Part shown: positions 5,773 through 8,364 of the stretch, piece after piece
How the letters are laid out: each line of letters begins with the position of its first letter
Position numbering within the stretch: the first letter of the stretch is position 1
Source of the DNA: an uncultured Phycisphaerales bacterium
GTDB lineage: Bacteria > Planctomycetota > Phycisphaerae > WQYP01
DNA length: 8,364 bases
Direction: 5' to 3'
Assembly (NCBI GenBank): GCA_937901265.1
Contig: CALCHA010000197.1
Location: 1 to 8,364, forward strand
Translations under genes and position numbers: made by a program
The notes under the pieces: generated by a model
Told to the model about the DNA's origin: nothing
Database searches by the model: none
What the model saw: the letters and a program-made list of their open reading frames with translations, nothing else

Positions 5773-6855
5773 GTGGCGGAAGCGTTGGTGGATGTGCGTC
5801 CGGTGGTGGAGGAAATTCTCCATGCGGCGATAGCGGCGGGGGCATCGGATGTGCACCTCGAGCCGGTAGCCGGCGGCGTGGAGGTGCGTTTTCGCATCGA
5901 TGGCCTCCTGCGAACCCTGCGCACGCTGCCGCCGGAGATGGGTCGCGCGGCGGTGCTGCGACTGATGGTGATGGCCGAGCTGCTCACCTACCGCCTCGAC
6001 ATTCCCCAGGAGGGGCGCATCCGCCTTGACGATGGAGGGCGGGCGCTTGATTTGCGACTGGCCGTGCTGCCCACCGCCCAGGGCCTGCGCGCTGCCGTGC
6101 GTCTGCCGGCGGAACTTACCCAGCCGCGGGAGCTGGGGGACCTGGGCCTGCCTCCCGATGCCGCCGCCGGGCTGGAGCGCTTCGCGCGCACTGACGCGGG
6201 TATGTTGCTGGTCACCGGGCCCGCCGGATCTGGCAAAACCACCACCATCTACGCCCTGCTCTCCGCCCTGGCCAAAGCCCAGCCCGGGCTGTCGATCATC
6301 AGCCTCGAAGACCCGGTGGAGCGGCTGCTGGCGGGCGTGACGCAGATCGAGATCACCCCGCATGGCCAGCTCACCTACGAGCGGGCTCTCAAATCCATTC
6401 TGCGGCAGGACCCGCAGGTGCTGATGCTCGGCGAAATCCGCGATGCCGCCACCGCCAGTCTGGCCGTGCAGGCGGCGCTCTCGGGCCACCGCCTGATCGC
6501 CACGCTGCACGCCGCCGACCCCGCCGGTGCGGTCGCCCGGCTGTTGGAGATGGGCCTCGAGCCTTATCAGTTGACCAGTACGCTTTTCGCGGTACTGTCG
6601 CAGCGGCTGGTGCGCAAGCGTGCGGGCGCGGGTTACGCGGGGCGCACGCCGATCGCCGAGTTCGGCGAGCGCAACGATGGCGTGGTCGCGGCCATCCTTG
6701 CACGCGGGGACGCCGCCGGCATACGGACCGCCTTCGCGCAGCGTCCCGGCCACGAAAGCCTGCGCGCCGCGGCACAGCGGCTCATCGCCGCCGGCATCAC
6801 CGATCAGGCGGAAATCACAAGGGTCCTGGGCGACAGCGGAAAGGCCACCCCATGA
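5773..6855 (+). CDS. gspE: compact GspE/PilB-family secretion or pilus ATPase
   Basis: This is a hexameric AAA-like ATPase that would power assembly of a type II secretion pseudopilus or type IV pilus from the cytoplasmic face of the inner membrane. From GTG 5773 it has 360 residues. The N2-like part includes ASDVHLEP (24-31), VRFRIDGLLRTL (38-49), LDIPQEGRIRL (75-85) and AVLPTAQGLRAAVRL (97-111). The catalytic core has Walker A GPAGSGKTTT (149-158), the Asp box ISLEDPVER (176-184), ILRQDPQVLMLGEIRD (209-224) with Walker B and catalytic Glu 221, and the His box GHRLIATLHAAD (238-249), so it should be active. The membrane-docking N1 domain of GspE is absent; classical GspE has about 500 residues and PilB about 570. 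The four-cysteine metal module, normally just after QRLVR, is also missing: the chain runs directly from SQRLVRKRAG to GYAGR, and the protein has no cysteine at all. It overlaps the next gene by 4 bases. Retraction (PilT) function is less likely given the GspF partner, but not excluded. Confidence 0.92.
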   Translation: MAEALVDVRPVVEEILHAAIAAGASDVHLEPVAGGVEVRFRIDGLLRTLRTLPPEMGRAAVLRLMVMAELLTYRLDIPQEGRIRLDDGGRALDLRLAVLPTAQGLRAAVRLPAELTQPRELGDLGLPPDAAAGLERFARTDAGMLLVTGPAGSGKTTTIYALLSALAKAQPGLSIISLEDPVERLLAGVTQIEITPHGQLTYERALKSILRQDPQVLMLGEIRDAATASLAVQAALSGHRLIATLHAADPAGAVARLLEMGLEPYQLTSTLFAVLSQRLVRKRAGAGYAGRTPIAEFGERNDGVVAAILARGDAAGIRTAFAQRPGHESLRAAAQRLIAAGITDQAEITRVLGDSGKATP

Positions 6856-8111
6856 GCGAAACGACACCATCCGCCGCAGTCCCCCCCGCACCGCCGCCCG
6901 TCGGCCAGTACCGTTACGAAGGGCAGGACCATGCCGGCGGGGTCCTTCGCGGCACCCTCGAGGCCGCGGGTGCCGCCGATGCCGAGGCACGACTGGCGGC
7001 GATCGGCCTGCGCGCGGTGGCGGTGGACCCGGTGCCCGTCGCGGAGGGCCGCTCGCGCCCGCGCACGCTCGGGGCCGAGGATTTCCTGCTCTTCAACCGC
7101 CAGCTCGCACACCTCACCAGGGCCGGCCTGCCGGTGGAGCGCGGCCTGCGGCTGATCGCCGGCGACATGAAGTCGGGCCGCCTCGCCGCCGCCGCGAGGG
7201 CCGTCGCCGAGGAACTCGAAAAGGGCCGCTCCCTGCCCGAAGCCTTCCAACTGCACGCGCGCCGCTTCCCGGCGCTCTATGGCAGGCTGATGGAAGCGGG
7301 CATCAAGACCGGCGATCTGCCGGCGATGCTGTTTTCCCTCGGCCGGCACATCGAGCTCACGGCCCGCCTCCGCCAGATGCTGTGGAACACCCTCGCGTAT
7401 CCGCTCGGGGTGCTGGCAGGCCTCGCGCTCATCATCGGGATGATCGCCGCCTACCTCCTGCCGATGCTCGCCACGATCTATGGGGGTTTCAAGGTGAACC
7501 TTCCCCTGATCACGCAGGCGTTCCTGTGGCTGGGGGAGCGCCTCCGCGCGTTCGGGCTGGTAGCCGCCATCCTCGCGGTGGCGCTGCTGATCCTGCTGAT
7601 CGTGGTGCGGATCAAAGGGACGCGCGTCGCCGCCATCGACACTTTCGGACGCCGCCTCCCCGGCATCGGGCCGGTGATCAGCCGGGGGCAAGTCGCGCGC
7701 TGGTGCGATGCCCTCAAGGTCGCCATCGAGGCCGGTCTCGACCTGCCCGCGGCCATTGATCTGGCCTCCGAAGCGGTGGGCGCGGCGGGCATCCTGCGCG
7801 ACGGCGAGGCCCTCGCGGAGCGGGTCCGCCGCGGCGAACCGATCGATGCGGAGTTGTCCGGCGTGACCATCCCTCCCGCCGTGCCCGCAGCCATCGGGAT
7901 CGCCAGCCGCGCCGGCGACCTGCCCGCGGCGCTGGCGACCCTCTCGGCCATGTACGCCGAGCAGGCGGAGCAGCGCGTCCGGGCGTTGCCGGCGGTGCTG
8001 ATGCCGCTGTTGTTTTTGATTATCGCGATCACGTTCACCCTGACGCTGCTGGCGATCTTCCTGCCGCTGATAAAGCTGATCCAGGCCATCTCGGGAGGGG
8101 ACTGGTCATGA
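6852..8111 (+). CDS. gspF: GspF/PilC-family inner-membrane platform protein
   Basis: GspF-type proteins form the inner-membrane platform that couples the GspE ATPase to pseudopilin assembly. The 419 residues are the usual length. After a proline-rich start (8-16), QYRYEGQDHAGGVLRGTLEA (19-38) is the standard N-terminal opening. Two T2SSF domains follow, at about 79-203 and 283-405. In the first, FNRQLAHLTRAGLPVERGL (81-99) and RRFPALYGRLMEAG (137-150) are typical; in the second, WCDALKVAIEAGLDLPAAI (284-302) and IASRAGDLPAAL (350-361) are the matching parts. Membrane helices lie at about 183-207, 233-253 and 383-410. The usual Gly-Glu-x-x-Gly of each domain reads GIKTG and ASRAG, losing the Glu in both. 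ATG 6852 overlaps the preceding stop as ATGA, with GGAAAGG (6838-6844) as ribosome-binding site, so translation is probably coupled to the ATPase gene. It overlaps the following start in the same way. Confidence 0.94.
   Translation: MSETTPSAAVPPAPPPVGQYRYEGQDHAGGVLRGTLEAAGAADAEARLAAIGLRAVAVDPVPVAEGRSRPRTLGAEDFLLFNRQLAHLTRAGLPVERGLRLIAGDMKSGRLAAAARAVAEELEKGRSLPEAFQLHARRFPALYGRLMEAGIKTGDLPAMLFSLGRHIELTARLRQMLWNTLAYPLGVLAGLALIIGMIAAYLLPMLATIYGGFKVNLPLITQAFLWLGERLRAFGLVAAILAVALLILLIVVRIKGTRVAAIDTFGRRLPGIGPVISRGQVARWCDALKVAIEAGLDLPAAIDLASEAVGAAGILRDGEALAERVRRGEPIDAELSGVTIPPAVPAAIGIASRAGDLPAALATLSAMYAEQAEQRVRALPAVLMPLLFLIIAITFTLTLLAIFLPLIKLIQAISGGDWS
8093..8100 (+). promoter_or_regulatory. strong ribosome-binding site inside the end of the gspF-like gene
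   Basis: GGGAGGGG, containing a full GGAGG, lies just before ATG 8108 while still coding the last residues of the preceding protein. It supports the 8108 start and a third tightly coupled gene in the operon. Confidence 0.65.
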
Positions 8112-8364
8112 GCGAACCGCTGCACTACCAGACCCAGAAGCGACGCGCCGTTCGCGAGGGGAGCGCCGGCGAAGCCGCCCTGCGCATCGGCGGGCCGGCG
8201 GTGTGGGGCTTCGGCGCCTGCGTGCTGCTATCGATCGGGTTTTGCGCGCTGGGCGGCCTGGCTCGCGCGTTTCCCCCGGGCCTGATGCTCGGCCGGCTGG
8301 GATGGGTGAAGGTGTTGACCCTTGCGCTGGTACTGGTCAGCCGGTCGATGCGTTCGATTCGGCG
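8108..8364 (+). CDS. unrecognised membrane protein, N-terminal part
   Basis: The frame opens at ATG 8108, which overlaps the preceding stop as ATGA, and is still open at the window edge, giving 85 codons. A hydrophilic, basic start (HYQTQKRRAVREG) is followed by two probable membrane segments: about VWGFGACVLLSIGFCALGGL (32-51) and about VKVLTLALVLVS (66-77), separated by a short loop. There is no prepilin-type cleavage motif (Gly followed by Phe-Thr-x-x-Glu), so it is not an obvious pseudopilin, and it does not resemble GspC, GspL or GspM in what is visible. Its position third in a gspE-gspF operon suggests a link with the same machine, but that rests only on context. Confidence 0.7.
   Translation, partial: MSEPLHYQTQKRRAVREGSAGEAALRIGGPAVWGFGACVLLSIGFCALGGLARAFPPGLMLGRLGWVKVLTLALVLVSRSMRSIR

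Noticed and set aside
5761..6990. 409-codon open frame on the minus strand, opposite the GspE-like gene
   Set aside because: Antisense shadow of a gene with every expected ATPase motif; translation is Arg/Gly/Gln-rich without motifs.
6804..7691. 295-codon minus-strand frame opposite the GspF-like gene
   Set aside because: Antisense shadow; composition rich in Arg, Gln and Gly, with no recognisable domain or ribosome-binding site.
6620..7759. 379-codon plus-strand frame overlapping the end of the ATPase gene and most of the GspF-like gene
   Set aside because: Out-of-frame shadow, extremely Arg/Pro/Gly-rich; the GspF-like frame has clear family motifs over the same bases.

Overview
The window is about 8.4 kb of GC-rich chromosomal DNA from a bacterium. 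It looks like ordinary housekeeping and envelope gene territory. Almost every base is coding; no stretch over about 110 bases lacks a gene, and I see no rRNA, tRNA, CRISPR array, insertion sequence or phage gene. The organism cannot be named from the sequence alone. A class II aldolase, a periplasmic WG/Sel1 repeat protein, a reduced GspE/GspF pair and alanine-rich high-GC proteins would fit a planctomycete (Phycisphaerae-like) or a similar Gram-negative lineage, but this is an impression and not a proof.

Layout from left to right. (1) Bases 1-399 (+) are the C-terminal third of a class II fructose-bisphosphate aldolase. (2) It converges with a three-gene minus-strand group that reads from 3713 down to 406: rsmE (16S rRNA m3U methyltransferase), an unrecognised 184-residue protein that looks like two related small beta-rich halves, and a secreted protein with eight WG-like repeats followed by five Sel1-like repeats. 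The gaps of 48 and 62 bases suit an operon, though internal promoters are possible. (3) A 108-base divergent intergenic region (3714-3821) separates rsmE from a plus-strand gene for a disordered, acidic, tail-anchored protein. That protein carries a close match to the CheY-binding N-terminal peptide of the flagellar switch protein FliM. (4) That gene converges with a minus-strand SAM-dependent methyltransferase of the ETFB-lysine/Methyltransf_16 type; a bulged hairpin followed by a T-tract lies between them. (5) A 78-base divergent spacer leads into a tightly packed plus-strand operon: a compact GspE-type ATPase, a GspF-type inner-membrane platform protein, and the first 85 codons of an unrecognised membrane protein. 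Each junction is an ATGA stop/start overlap.

The ATPase and platform protein are the cytoplasmic motor and inner-membrane base of a type II secretion or type IV pilus-like machine. The ATPase lacks the N-terminal docking domains and the four-cysteine metal module of classical GspE/PilB. The points most worth a second look are this reduced ATPase, the FliM-like motif in the tail-anchored protein, the two-fold internal repeat in the 184-residue protein, and a perfect inverted repeat between the divergent rsmE and tail-anchored genes. I found no clear evidence of a wholly new multi-gene system.
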